From Rhodoferax ferrireducens T118 (GTDB lineage: Bacteria > Pseudomonadota > Gammaproteobacteria > Burkholderiales > Burkholderiaceae_C): a DNA stretch of 64,000 bases. Positions 18,111 to 25,311 of this stretch are shown here, in pieces. Both the position numbers and the translations under genes were made by a program. The notes under the pieces are model-generated. The model had not been told where the DNA came from. It saw only the letters and a program-made list of their open reading frames with translations, and ran no database searches. How positions within the stretch are numbered: position 1 is the first letter of the stretch; every line of letters begins with the position of its first letter. The DNA lies in NCBI RefSeq assembly GCF_000013605.1, contig NC_007908.1:2790001-2854000 (forward strand), given 5' to 3'.

Positions 18111-18662
18111 TTGGTCAATCGCGAACCCATCGTCGATCAAATCCCCGCGCTGCGCCGTTATGCGCGCGCGCTGACGGGCGACGCCTGGGCGGCCGATGAT
18201 CTGGTGCAGGACACGCTGGAGCGCGCCTGCAGCAAGTGGCGTTTGTGGGCAGTGGGTTCTGACTTGCGGGCCTGGTTGTTCACCGTGATGCACAACCTGT
18301 TTGCCAACCAGGTGCGCCGGTCCACAAGGCAAGCAAGCGGCAGCAGCGTGGATATTGACGATGTGGCCCACGAGTTGGTGGCACCCGAGGCCGATCCGGG
18401 GCCGGCGCTGGATTTGCAGCGTTGCCTGCTGCGGTTGCCGCTGGACCAGCGCGCTGTTGTGCTGCTGGTCAGCATCGAGGAGATGAGCTATGCGGATGTG
18501 GCCCGAATTACCGGGGTTCCGATTGGCACCGTGATGTCGCGCCTGTCGCGTGCCCGCCACCGCTTGCAGACCTTGATGGATGCACCAGCCCGCAGCGCCG
18601 CCCCGCAGCCAGCAAGCGACGCACCGACAAACCCATTACCGTCCCTTCGCCGCCTGAAATGA
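18111..18662 (+). CDS. ECF RNA polymerase sigma factor
   Basis: 183 residues if it starts at the TTG at 18111; no ATG or GTG is placed well, and the frame runs open further upstream through the COG4315 gene. Region 2 is PALRRYARALTGDAWAADDLVQDTLERACSKW and region 4 is RCLLRLPLDQRAVVLLVSIEEMSYADVARITGVPIGTVMSRLSRARHRL, both intact. It should direct RNA polymerase to its own regulon, probably including the upstream gene. Followed 16 bases later by its likely anti-sigma factor. The start codon is the weak point. Confidence 0.85.
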   Translation: MVNREPIVDQIPALRRYARALTGDAWAADDLVQDTLERACSKWRLWAVGSDLRAWLFTVMHNLFANQVRRSTRQASGSSVDIDDVAHELVAPEADPGPALDLQRCLLRLPLDQRAVVLLVSIEEMSYADVARITGVPIGTVMSRLSRARHRLQTLMDAPARSAAPQPASDAPTNPLPSLRRLK

Positions 18663-18678
18663 GCTACCGGAAAACACC

Positions 18679-19497
18679 ATGAACAGGACCTCCTCTCGCC
18701 CGCTGACGGAAGACGAAATCCACACGCTGGTGGATGATCAGCTGGCGCCCGACGCGCTGACAGCCCTGCAGACGCGGCTGGCACAAGACCCGGCAGCGCA
18801 GGCCACGGTGACGAAATGGCGCCGCCAGCGTGACGCCCTGCGAAGCCTGCATCGGCACCTTGTGGACCAGCCGGTCCCCGCCACGCTGGTGACCGCGGCG
18901 CGACAGACCGCGGCCTCGCAGCAGGACATCAACCAGTGGTGGCGCTGGGGCGGCATGGCCGCCGGGGTCATGCTGGCGTTTGGTGTGGGCTGGTTCTCCC
19001 ACACAGCATGGCAGGGTGAGGGGCGGCCATCCGCTACCCTGGCCAGAGCATCTGGCGCGCCGGATTTTGCGCGACAGGCCAGTTTTGCACACGCGGTGTA
19101 CGCCCCGGAAATCCGGCACCCGGTGGAGGTGGGCGCCACGGAGCAGGAGCACCTGGTGCAGTGGCTCTCCAAGCGTGTCGGCAAGCCGCTCAAGGTGCCT
19201 CATTTGGCCGCACAAGGTTATGAGCTCGTGGGCGGACGCCTGCTGCCAGGTGAGGCCGGTGCGCGGGCGCAGTTCATGTTCCAGAATGCGGCCGGAACCC
19301 GCATCACGCTTTATCTCGGCGCAATAGACAAGTCCGGGGCCGGCGCTGACATCCGCGAGACCGGCTTCCAGTTTCGCGCTGACGGGCCGATACCGAGTTT
19401 TTACTGGATCGACCAGGGCTTTGGCTATGCGCTATCCGGGCCGGTGCCGCGTGACGCACTCATGAAACTGGCAGAAGCGGTGTATCACCAGCTGTAG
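18679..19497 (+). CDS. Anti-sigma factor, single-pass membrane protein
   Basis: 272 residues. The N-terminal ~75 residues form a cytoplasmic anti-sigma-like helix bundle (PLTEDEIHTLVDDQLAPDAL), without a zinc HxxxCxxC motif. They are followed by one membrane segment (WWRWGGMAAGVMLAFGVGWF, about residues 93-112) and a periplasmic C-terminal half (FVGG-like GGRLLPGEAGARAQFMFQN). This layout is typical of RsiW/ChrR-like regulators encoded right after an ECF sigma gene. It would hold the sigma factor inactive until an envelope signal arrives. Confidence 0.85.
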   Translation: MNRTSSRPLTEDEIHTLVDDQLAPDALTALQTRLAQDPAAQATVTKWRRQRDALRSLHRHLVDQPVPATLVTAARQTAASQQDINQWWRWGGMAAGVMLAFGVGWFSHTAWQGEGRPSATLARASGAPDFARQASFAHAVYAPEIRHPVEVGATEQEHLVQWLSKRVGKPLKVPHLAAQGYELVGGRLLPGEAGARAQFMFQNAAGTRITLYLGAIDKSGAGADIRETGFQFRADGPIPSFYWIDQGFGYALSGPVPRDALMKLAEAVYHQL

Positions 19498-19551
19498 CTG
19501 CGCAACGCCATTCAACATGACACTCCATGGGCCGTCTTTCGTCGCCGCCAG

Positions 19552-19577
19552 CAAAAAGGGCCACCGAAGTGGCCCTT
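19552..19577 (-). terminator. Rho-independent terminator for the kinase gene
   Basis: On the minus strand a 9-bp stem AAGGGCCAC/GTGGCCCTT with a TTCG loop is followed by TTTTTGC. It lies 46 bases past the end of the kinase gene at 19623. On the plus strand it may also slow transcription leaving the anti-sigma gene, but there is no T-run in that direction. Confidence 0.8.
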
Positions 19578-19622
19578 CGACAGGCGAAGGAACCGTGGAG
19601 TCTTGATTGTTCATACCTGCGG

Positions 19623-20282
19623 CTAGTCAGCCAGTAGCTTGAAATTCACGCGGCCCATAGTGGATTCAATCAGACGTGCATTGGGCTCGTCGGTGCTTTG
19701 CACCCATTCCTGTGCCGCCTGTCTGGAACGCCCAAACTGCATATGCCTGGCAAGCAGGCGCTCCAGGCGCAGTGCATGGTCCACTTCAACGTACCAGATC
19801 TCGTCGAGCAGGCCAGCCACATGGCTCCAGCCGCCTTGGTCCAGGGCCAAGTAGTTGCCTTCGGCAATCAGCAATTGGGCCTCGGGGAAGATTGGAATGG
19901 CCCCTGCGATGGGTTCCTCCATCTCGCGACGAAATTCAGGTGCATAGACCGTTTCCTCAGGCGTTTGCTGACGCAAGCGTCTGAGCAGGGACACATAGCC
20001 ATAGCTGTCAAAGGTGTCCGGTGCGCCTTTGCGTGCCGAGCGTCCCAGGCGGGCCAGCTCCACGTTAGCAAGGTGAAAGCCGTCCATCGGAACAATTTGG
20101 GACCGATCAGGGTGCAGCGCTTGCAGGCGCAAAGACAGGGTTGACTTGCCGGAGCCCGGCGGGCCAATGATTCCCACGATGGTTCTGGCCTCACGCGCCA
20201 ACAGTTTCTGGAGCCTGATACTGGCTTGCTGAAACGTTAACGTTGCGATTTGCTCACGCTGCATCATGACCGCCTTGTTCAT
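19623..20282 (-). CDS. P-loop nucleoside/nucleotide kinase-family protein
   Basis: 219 residues if the first ATG is used; ATGs six and seven codons in are alternatives. Walker A is IVGIIGPPGSGKSTL (about residues 37-50), followed by QIVPMDGFHLANVEL, which resembles pantothenate and uridine kinases (DGFH), and by DTFDSYGYVSLLRRL and LLIAEGNYLALDQGGW. Closest in pattern to the YggC/FrcK-like COG1072 kinases; the phosphorylated substrate is unknown. Single gene with its own terminator. Confidence 0.8.
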   Translation of the reverse strand: MNKAVMMQREQIATLTFQQASIRLQKLLAREARTIVGIIGPPGSGKSTLSLRLQALHPDRSQIVPMDGFHLANVELARLGRSARKGAPDTFDSYGYVSLLRRLRQQTPEETVYAPEFRREMEEPIAGAIPIFPEAQLLIAEGNYLALDQGGWSHVAGLLDEIWYVEVDHALRLERLLARHMQFGRSRQAAQEWVQSTDEPNARLIESTMGRVNFKLLAD

Positions 20283-20520
20283 TGGGGATTACTGCTTCTT
20301 TGCATTGGTGACACCATCCCGAAGGATTCATGGGGGCCTCTGCGCAGTTATACCGCGACTTCGCGATGAGCTGCGTTCGCTGGCCGTTCCCAGCAGTTAA
20401 TTCATCCGCTTGCTGTGGCCATCGGGTTGGCACTTGATTTCAGACTCAGGGCCGGTCATCGCTGCCGCCGCCCTTGGCACTGATTTTGCATGCTGCAAAA
20501 AGGACTTGGAAGGGTTTGAA

Positions 20521-20706
20521 ATGAAAACATTCTTTGCTGTCATCTTTTTGTCGGTAGTGTCGGCCATCTTGGGAGTCTTTGCCGTAACGGAACTGTGCGA
20601 CAAAGCAATGGCTGCGGGCGTCACAAGTGACGCTGTTCGAGCGCGCAAAGCCGACGCGAACCCATCGCTCCCAAGGCAGAAAATTCAGCAGTGGGTGAAC
20701 AATTAA
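20521..20706 (+). CDS. Small membrane or exported protein
   Basis: 61 residues from the ATG at 20521, preceded by GGAAGGG. One hydrophobic N-terminal segment (FFAVIFLSVVSAILGVFAVTEL), then a charged tail ending KIQQWVNN. No family recognised. It could be a signal-anchored small protein. Supported by the ribosome site, the hydrophobic segment and codon use, but not by any homology I can name. Confidence 0.5.
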   Translation: MKTFFAVIFLSVVSAILGVFAVTELCDKAMAAGVTSDAVRARKADANPSLPRQKIQQWVNN

Positions 20707-20763
20707 GTCGACAGCGCCGTGCCGCAGGCGCGACCGGTTTGAACTTGCAACATAATTCAAAGC

Positions 20764-21174
20764 ATGAGATTTCTACACACCATGCTGCGCGTTGGCAACC
20801 TTCAACGCTCGATTGACTTCTACACCCAGGTGCTGGGCATGAAACTGCTGCGCACCTCGGAAAACCCCGAGTACAAATACTCCCTGGCCTTCGTCGGCTT
20901 CGGCAGCAACCCGGAGCATGCCGAGATTGAACTCACCTACAACTGGGGCGTGGATTCGTACGACCTGGGCAACGCGTTTGGCCACCTGGCACTGGCGGTG
21001 CCCGACTGCCGTCGCGCCTGCGATCAAATCAAAGCCGCGGGCGGCCAGGTCACGCGGGAGGCCGGGCCCGTCAAAGGCGGCACAACGGTGATTGCCTTTG
21101 TCACCGATCCCGATGGTTACAAGATTGAGCTGATTGAACGCGCCGACCAGGCCAGCGGCGCCGGCCTGCGTTGA
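20764..21174 (+). CDS. gloA: Lactoylglutathione lyase (glyoxalase I)
   Basis: 136 residues, the length of the short Ni-type bacterial enzyme. The four metal ligands are in expected places: His5 in [11 protein letters not shown], a Glu in [11 protein letters not shown], His in FGHLALAV and Glu in GYKIELIER near the C-terminus. It converts the methylglyoxal-glutathione hemithioacetal to S-lactoylglutathione in the cytoplasm. nasT follows 81 bases downstream. Confidence 0.95.
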   Translation: MRFLHTMLRVGNLQRSIDFYTQVLGMKLLRTSENPEYKYSLAFVGFGSNPEHAEIELTYNWGVDSYDLGNAFGHLALAVPDCRRACDQIKAAGGQVTREAGPVKGGTTVIAFVTDPDGYKIELIERADQASGAGLR

Positions 21175-21255
21175 CATTCAAAGGCAAAAGCCTGGCACCG
21201 GGCCGGGCCATGGAACCCGAGCGCAGCTGGCGCAAATCTTGCGGCAGTCCAGCTC

Positions 21256-21903
21256 ATGAACCCATCGCTGCGTATCGTCGTTGTTGCCCCTGATCTGGAC
21301 GTTGCCAATCCTGAGGACGAGCAAGCCATTCGCCAGGCCGAGCGCTCGCGCAACCTGCGTATTGGCCTGCTGGAAAACGGCTTCAATCTGGTGGCCACCC
21401 TGCCAGCCGACGTGTTTCTGACCGAGCGCATTGCCCAGCTGCAGCCCGACTTGATCATTGTGGACGCCGAAAGCGATGCCCGCGACTCGCTGGAGCACGT
21501 GGTGATGGCCACGCGCGAAGAACGCCGCCCCATCGTCATGTTCACCAACGACGACGACACTGGCCACGTGAAAGACGCTGTGGCGGCGGGCGTGTCGGCC
21601 TACATCGTGGCGGGCTTGTCGCCAGAGCGCATTCGACCGATTCTGGATGTGGCGCTGGCACGCTTTCAGCACGAGCAGGCGTTGCTGCAAACGCTAGCCA
21701 GCACCCAAAGTGAGCGTGATGAACTCAGCGCTGAACTCAAAGACCGCAAGGTGATTGACCGCGCCAAAGGTCTGCTGATGCAGCGCCAGGGCTTGAGTGA
21801 AGAAGATGCCTTCAAAAAAATGCGAAAAACCGCCATGGACAAAGGCTTGAAGCTGGCCGATGTGGCGCAGCGCATGCTTGATGTGGCTGATTTGCTGGCC
21901 TGA
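21256..21903 (+). CDS. nasT: NasT-type ANTAR response regulator
   Basis: 215 residues. The N-terminal receiver-like domain begins LRIVVVAPDLDVANPEDEQ and has DLIIVDAESDARDSLEHV. The C-terminal ANTAR RNA-binding domain is ELKDRKVIDRAKGLLMQRQGL with KMRKTAMDKGLKLADVAQRML. NasT binds paired hairpins in nitrate-operon leaders and prevents termination. The leader 160 bases downstream has the right form. Its usual partner, the nitrate sensor NasS, is not encoded next to it. The receiver keeps an Asp (VDAES) but lacks the standard acidic pair. Confidence 0.92.
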   Translation: MNPSLRIVVVAPDLDVANPEDEQAIRQAERSRNLRIGLLENGFNLVATLPADVFLTERIAQLQPDLIIVDAESDARDSLEHVVMATREERRPIVMFTNDDDTGHVKDAVAAGVSAYIVAGLSPERIRPILDVALARFQHEQALLQTLASTQSERDELSAELKDRKVIDRAKGLLMQRQGLSEEDAFKKMRKTAMDKGLKLADVAQRMLDVADLLA

Positions 21904-21960
21904 TTTGGTGCACTGCACAAAACTGGTGCCAAACCCGTCCCACCCAAGAAATAGACAGCA

Positions 21961-22016
21961 AATGGCCTTGCAGCCCTCGTCTATATTGCTTAGAAAGCTA
22001 CTATATTGATAGCATC
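21961..22016 (-). repeat. Dispersed repeat, copy F
   Basis: Minus-strand copy between nasT and the nitrate leader. Reading the minus strand it shows GTAGCTTTCTAAGC and then GACGAGGGCTGCAAGGCC, matching the two family blocks. It ends about 17 bases before the sigma-54 promoter, so it does not disrupt it. Confidence 0.6.
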
Positions 22017-22032
22017 AACAAAAAGATTGAAC

Positions 22033-22049
22033 CTGGCACACACCTTGCA
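22033..22049 (+). promoter_or_regulatory. Sigma-54 promoter of the nitrate operon
   Basis: TGGCAC-ACACC-TTGCA, a full match to the -24/-12 pattern TGGCAC-N5-TTGCW with exact spacing. Transcription should begin near 22060, just ahead of two hairpins. This implies activation by an NtrC-type protein under nitrogen limitation. The activator sites upstream were not identified. Confidence 0.85.
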
Positions 22050-22061
22050 TAGATAAAGCAA

Positions 22062-22112
22062 GACCCATGAAGGTCACGTAGCCGACTTCTCCCAACGGCG
22101 GGTGGGGTCGGC
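22062..22112 (+). promoter_or_regulatory. ANTAR-type two-hairpin leader (NasT target)
   Basis: Hairpin 1 at 22062-22075 is GACC, the six-base loop CATGAA, then GGTC. Hairpin 2 at 22081-22112 has a 13-step stem (one T-T mismatch, two G-T pairs) and the six-base loop AACGGC at 22094-22099. Known ANTAR target RNAs have two hairpins with hexaloops carrying A at position 1 and G at position 4. Hairpin 2 fits both and hairpin 1 has the G only. Five bases separate the hairpins, and a terminator follows. Confidence 0.75.
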
Positions 22113-22123
22113 TCAACCAGGAC

Positions 22124-22190
22124 AAAGGCGTCCCCACAAGCAGGCAGCGGCAGACCCGTCGCGCACCGGCTTCGTGAGGACGCCTTTTTT
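22124..22190 (+). terminator. Leader terminator before nrtA
   Basis: A 10-bp stem, AAAGGCGTCC at 22124-22133 with GGACGCCTTT at 22178-22187, is followed by T through 22190. It is about 40 bases upstream of the nrtA start, so it would stop transcripts unless antiterminated by NasT. The 44-base loop can itself fold. Confidence 0.8.
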
Positions 22191-22228
22191 GTTTCTCATT
22201 TTCTGAAACCTTGCCAAGGAAGCCTGCC

Positions 22229-23473
22229 ATGACCGACCTTTTGAAATCCAGCCTCAATCGCCGTGCTGTGCTGCAAACCGCCGCAGTCGGTGCCATCGGC
22301 ATCAGCCCGGCCCTGCGCGCCGCCGTCTACGCCGCGGGCTCCGATGCGCCGGAAAAAGCCGAAGTGAAGATCGGCTTCATCCCGCTGACCGACTGCGCCA
22401 GCGTGGTGATGGCATCAAGCCTGGGCATCGACAAAAAATACGGTGTCAAGATCATCCCGACCAAAGAAGCCAGCTGGGCCGGTGTGCGCGACAAGCTGGT
22501 CACCGGCGAGCTCGACATGGCCCATGTGCTGTACGGCCTGATCTACGGCGTGCACCTGGGCGTGGGCGGCGCCAAGAAAGACATGGCAGTGCTGATGAAC
22601 CTCAACCAAAACGGCCAGGCCATCACCCTGTCCAAGAAGCTGGCTGACAAGGGCGCCGTGGACGGCGCGGGTCTGGCCAAGCTGATGGCGGCCGAGAAGC
22701 GTGAATACACTTTTGCCCAGACCTTCCCCACTGGCACACACGCCATGTGGCTGTACTACTGGATGGCGGCCAACGGCATCAACCCGATCTCGGGCGCCAA
22801 AGTCATCACCGTGCCGCCACCACAAATGGTGGCCAATATGCGCGTCGGCAACATGGACGGCTTCTGCGTCGGCGAACCCTGGAACCACCGCGCCATCATC
22901 GACGGCATTGGCGTTACCGCCGCCACCACGCAGGAGATCTGGAAAGACCACCCCGAGAAGGTGCTGGGCACCACCGGCGACTTCGTCAAGAAGTACCCCA
23001 ACACGGCGCGCGCCGTGACCGCCGCCATCCTGGAAGCGGGCCGCTGGATTGACGCCAGCCTGGCCAACAAAAACAAGATGGCTGAAACCATCGCCGAAAA
23101 ATCGTACGTCAACACCAGCGTGGACGCCATCAACCAACGCATCATGGGCCGCTACCAGAACGGCATGGGCAAGACCTGGGACGACCCCAACTACATGAAG
23201 TTCTACAACGACGGCGCGGTCAACTTCCCCTACCTGTCGGACGGCATGTGGTTCATGACCCAGCACAAGCGCTGGGGCTTGCTGAAAGACCATCCCGACT
23301 ACCTGGCGGTGGCCAAGCAGATCAACCAGATCGACATCTACAAGCAAGCCGCGACCGCCAGCAAGACGCCGGTGCCCAAGGACGTGATGCGCACTTCCAG
23401 GCTGATGGACGGTGTGGTGTGGGACGGCAAGGACCCGAAGAAATACGCCGACGGTTTCAAGATCAAGGCTTGA
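22229..23473 (+). CDS. nrtA: Nitrate ABC transporter, substrate-binding protein
   Basis: 414 residues from the ATG at 22229, with AAGGA in front. Twin-arginine-like leader NRRAVLQTAAVGAIG, so it is exported. The body is NrtA/CmpA/NasF-like: VKIGFIPLTDCASVVMAS, KEASWAGVRDKLVTGELDMAHVLYG, FPTGTHAMWLYYWMAANGINP and GNMDGFCVGEPWNHRAI. It delivers nitrate to the NrtB permease. NasS belongs to the same fold, but the leader peptide argues that this is the transporter component. Confidence 0.92.
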   Translation: MTDLLKSSLNRRAVLQTAAVGAIGISPALRAAVYAAGSDAPEKAEVKIGFIPLTDCASVVMASSLGIDKKYGVKIIPTKEASWAGVRDKLVTGELDMAHVLYGLIYGVHLGVGGAKKDMAVLMNLNQNGQAITLSKKLADKGAVDGAGLAKLMAAEKREYTFAQTFPTGTHAMWLYYWMAANGINPISGAKVITVPPPQMVANMRVGNMDGFCVGEPWNHRAIIDGIGVTAATTQEIWKDHPEKVLGTTGDFVKKYPNTARAVTAAILEAGRWIDASLANKNKMAETIAEKSYVNTSVDAINQRIMGRYQNGMGKTWDDPNYMKFYNDGAVNFPYLSDGMWFMTQHKRWGLLKDHPDYLAVAKQINQIDIYKQAATASKTPVPKDVMRTSRLMDGVVWDGKDPKKYADGFKIKA

Positions 23474-23515
23474 AGCCCAACTCTGTCCTCCATCAATTTA
23501 TAGGAGTTGCACATC

Positions 23516-24460
23516 ATGGTTAGCGCAGTTCTTCATTCACCCCTTGAAACACGGCTAGCGCCAACTGCGCTGAGCGCCGCTGATGCTACAAAAAACGTAG
23601 CTGCTTACCCAGATACAACGGGGGCTACAGGCCAGAAAAGCATTAAGACGCCAGCCAAGGCCAGCGCCCCGCCGTACGACTGGCGCGGCCTTTGGCTGGC
23701 GGTGCTGCCGCCGGTGTTGGGTCTGGCTCTGATGATTGGCGTGTGGGCGCTGGTGTCCATCTCGACCGCCAGCAGCATCCCCTCGCCGAGCGAGACCTTC
23801 AAACAGGCCGTGATTATTTTCTCCGACCCGTTTTACCGCAAAGGCCCGAACGACCAGGGTGTGGGCTGGAACATCCTGATGTCGCTGCAGCGCGTCGCTG
23901 TGGGCTTCGGGTTGGCGGCGGCGGTGGGCATTCCGGCCGGCTTCATGATCGGGCGCTTCGAGTTCCTGAGCCGCATGTTCAATCCACTCATCGGCCTGCT
24001 GCGCCCGGTGTCACCGCTGGCCTGGTTGCCGATTGGCCTCTTGGTGTTCAAGGGCGCCAACCCGGCCGCCATCTGGACCATCTTCATCTGCTCGATCTGG
24101 CCCATGATCATCAACACGGCGGTCGGCGTGCAACGGGTGCCACAGGACTACATGAACGTGGCGCGCGTGTTGAACCTGAGCGAGTGGAAGATCGTCACCA
24201 AGATCTTGTTCCCCTCGGTGCTGCCCTACATGCTGACCGGTGTGCGCCTCGCGGTCGGCACGGCCTGGCTGGTGATCGTGGCGGCCGAGATGCTGACCGG
24301 CGGCGTGGGCATCGGCTTCTGGGTCTGGGACGAGTGGAACAACCTGAACGTCAAGAACATCATCATCGCCATATTTGTGATCGGCATCGTCGGGCTGATG
24401 CTCGAATACGCCCTGATCAAAATTGCCACGGCATTCACGTTTGAAGAGGTGAAATCATGA
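23516..24460 (+). CDS. nrtB: Nitrate ABC transporter, permease
   Basis: 314 residues from the ATG at 23516, 9 bases after AGGAG; a TTG three codons earlier has poorer placement. Membrane segments begin near residue 60 ([20 protein letters not shown]). The BPD_transp_1 EAA loop is visible in [43 protein letters not shown]. The first ~55 residues are soluble and partly encoded by a dispersed repeat ([16 protein letters not shown]). Inner-membrane channel of the nitrate importer. The last 4 bases overlap the ATPase gene. Confidence 0.92.
   Translation: MVSAVLHSPLETRLAPTALSAADATKNVAAYPDTTGATGQKSIKTPAKASAPPYDWRGLWLAVLPPVLGLALMIGVWALVSISTASSIPSPSETFKQAVIIFSDPFYRKGPNDQGVGWNILMSLQRVAVGFGLAAAVGIPAGFMIGRFEFLSRMFNPLIGLLRPVSPLAWLPIGLLVFKGANPAAIWTIFICSIWPMIINTAVGVQRVPQDYMNVARVLNLSEWKIVTKILFPSVLPYMLTGVRLAVGTAWLVIVAAEMLTGGVGIGFWVWDEWNNLNVKNIIIAIFVIGIVGLMLEYALIKIATAFTFEEVKS
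23583..23643 (+). repeat. Dispersed repeat, copy B (inside nrtB)
   Basis: Plus-strand copy with GTAGCTGCTTACCC and CAACGGGGGCTACAGGCC. It is translated in frame as part of the cytoplasmic N-terminal extension of NrtB. Confidence 0.8.
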
Positions 24461-25281
24461 ACGGCAACTACATTGAGATCTCCGGCGTAGCGCAAACCTT
24501 CAAGACCAGAAAAGGGCTGTTCTGCGCACTGCAGAACATCAACCTGGCGGTGTCCAAGGGCGAGTTTGTGACCCTCATCGGCCACTCGGGCTGCGGCAAG
24601 TCCACCCTGCTCAATCTGATCGCCGGCCTGACTGTTCCCACGCAAGGCCACCTGCTGTGTGCCAACCGCGAAATCGCCGGCCCCGGCCCGGAGCGCGCCG
24701 TGGTGTTCCAGAACCACTCGCTGCTGCCCTGGCTCACCTGTTTTGAGAACGTCTACCTCGGTGTCGAGCGCGTCTTTGGTGCCGCCAACCGCAGCACGGG
24801 CGCCGGGTCCGAGAGCAAGGCCCAGCTCACGGCGCGCACCGACGCCGTGTTGGCGATGGTGGGGCTGAGCGCCGCCGCGCAAAAGCGTCCCGGCGAGATA
24901 TCGGGCGGCATGAAGCAGCGTGTGGGCATTGCACGCGCCTTGGCGATGGAACCCAAAGTGCTGCTGATGGACGAACCCTTTGGCGCGCTGGACGCCCTGA
25001 CCCGCGCCAAGCTGCAGGACGAACTGCTGGAGATCGTGGCCCGCACCCACAGCACCGTGGTGATGGTCACACACGATGTGGATGAAGCGGTGCTGCTGTC
25101 CGACCGGATTGTGATGCTGACCAACGGCCCGGCCGCCACCGTCGGCGAGGTGCTGCGTGTTGACCTGCCGCGTCCGCGCCAGCGGGTTGAGCTGGCCGAG
25201 AGCACGCACTACCTGCATTTCCGCAAGGCCGTGATTGACTTTCTCTACACGCGCCAGGCGCATGTGGAAAAGGCAGCCTGA
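24457..25281 (+). CDS. nrtC: Nitrate ABC transporter, ATP-binding protein
   Basis: 274 residues, a single ATPase without the extra NrtA-like domain of cyanobacterial NrtC. Walker [15 protein letters not shown]-loop [17 protein letters not shown], signature [32 protein letters not shown] (signature and Walker B) and switch His in [17 protein letters not shown]. It powers nitrate uptake with NrtB. An insert after the Q-loop ([20 protein letters not shown]) is somewhat longer than usual. Confidence 0.92.
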   Translation: MNGNYIEISGVAQTFKTRKGLFCALQNINLAVSKGEFVTLIGHSGCGKSTLLNLIAGLTVPTQGHLLCANREIAGPGPERAVVFQNHSLLPWLTCFENVYLGVERVFGAANRSTGAGSESKAQLTARTDAVLAMVGLSAAAQKRPGEISGGMKQRVGIARALAMEPKVLLMDEPFGALDALTRAKLQDELLEIVARTHSTVVMVTHDVDEAVLLSDRIVMLTNGPAATVGEVLRVDLPRPRQRVELAESTHYLHFRKAVIDFLYTRQAHVEKAA

Positions 25282-25311
25282 ACGCCCGCTGGCATCAACA
25301 AGGAGAAACTC

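Noticed and set aside
22044..22062. CTTGC/GCAAG stem as the first leader hairpin
   Set aside because: Its left arm is the -12 box of the sigma-54 promoter and would be upstream of the transcript start. GACC/GGTC at 22062-22075 with a six-base loop is a better candidate.
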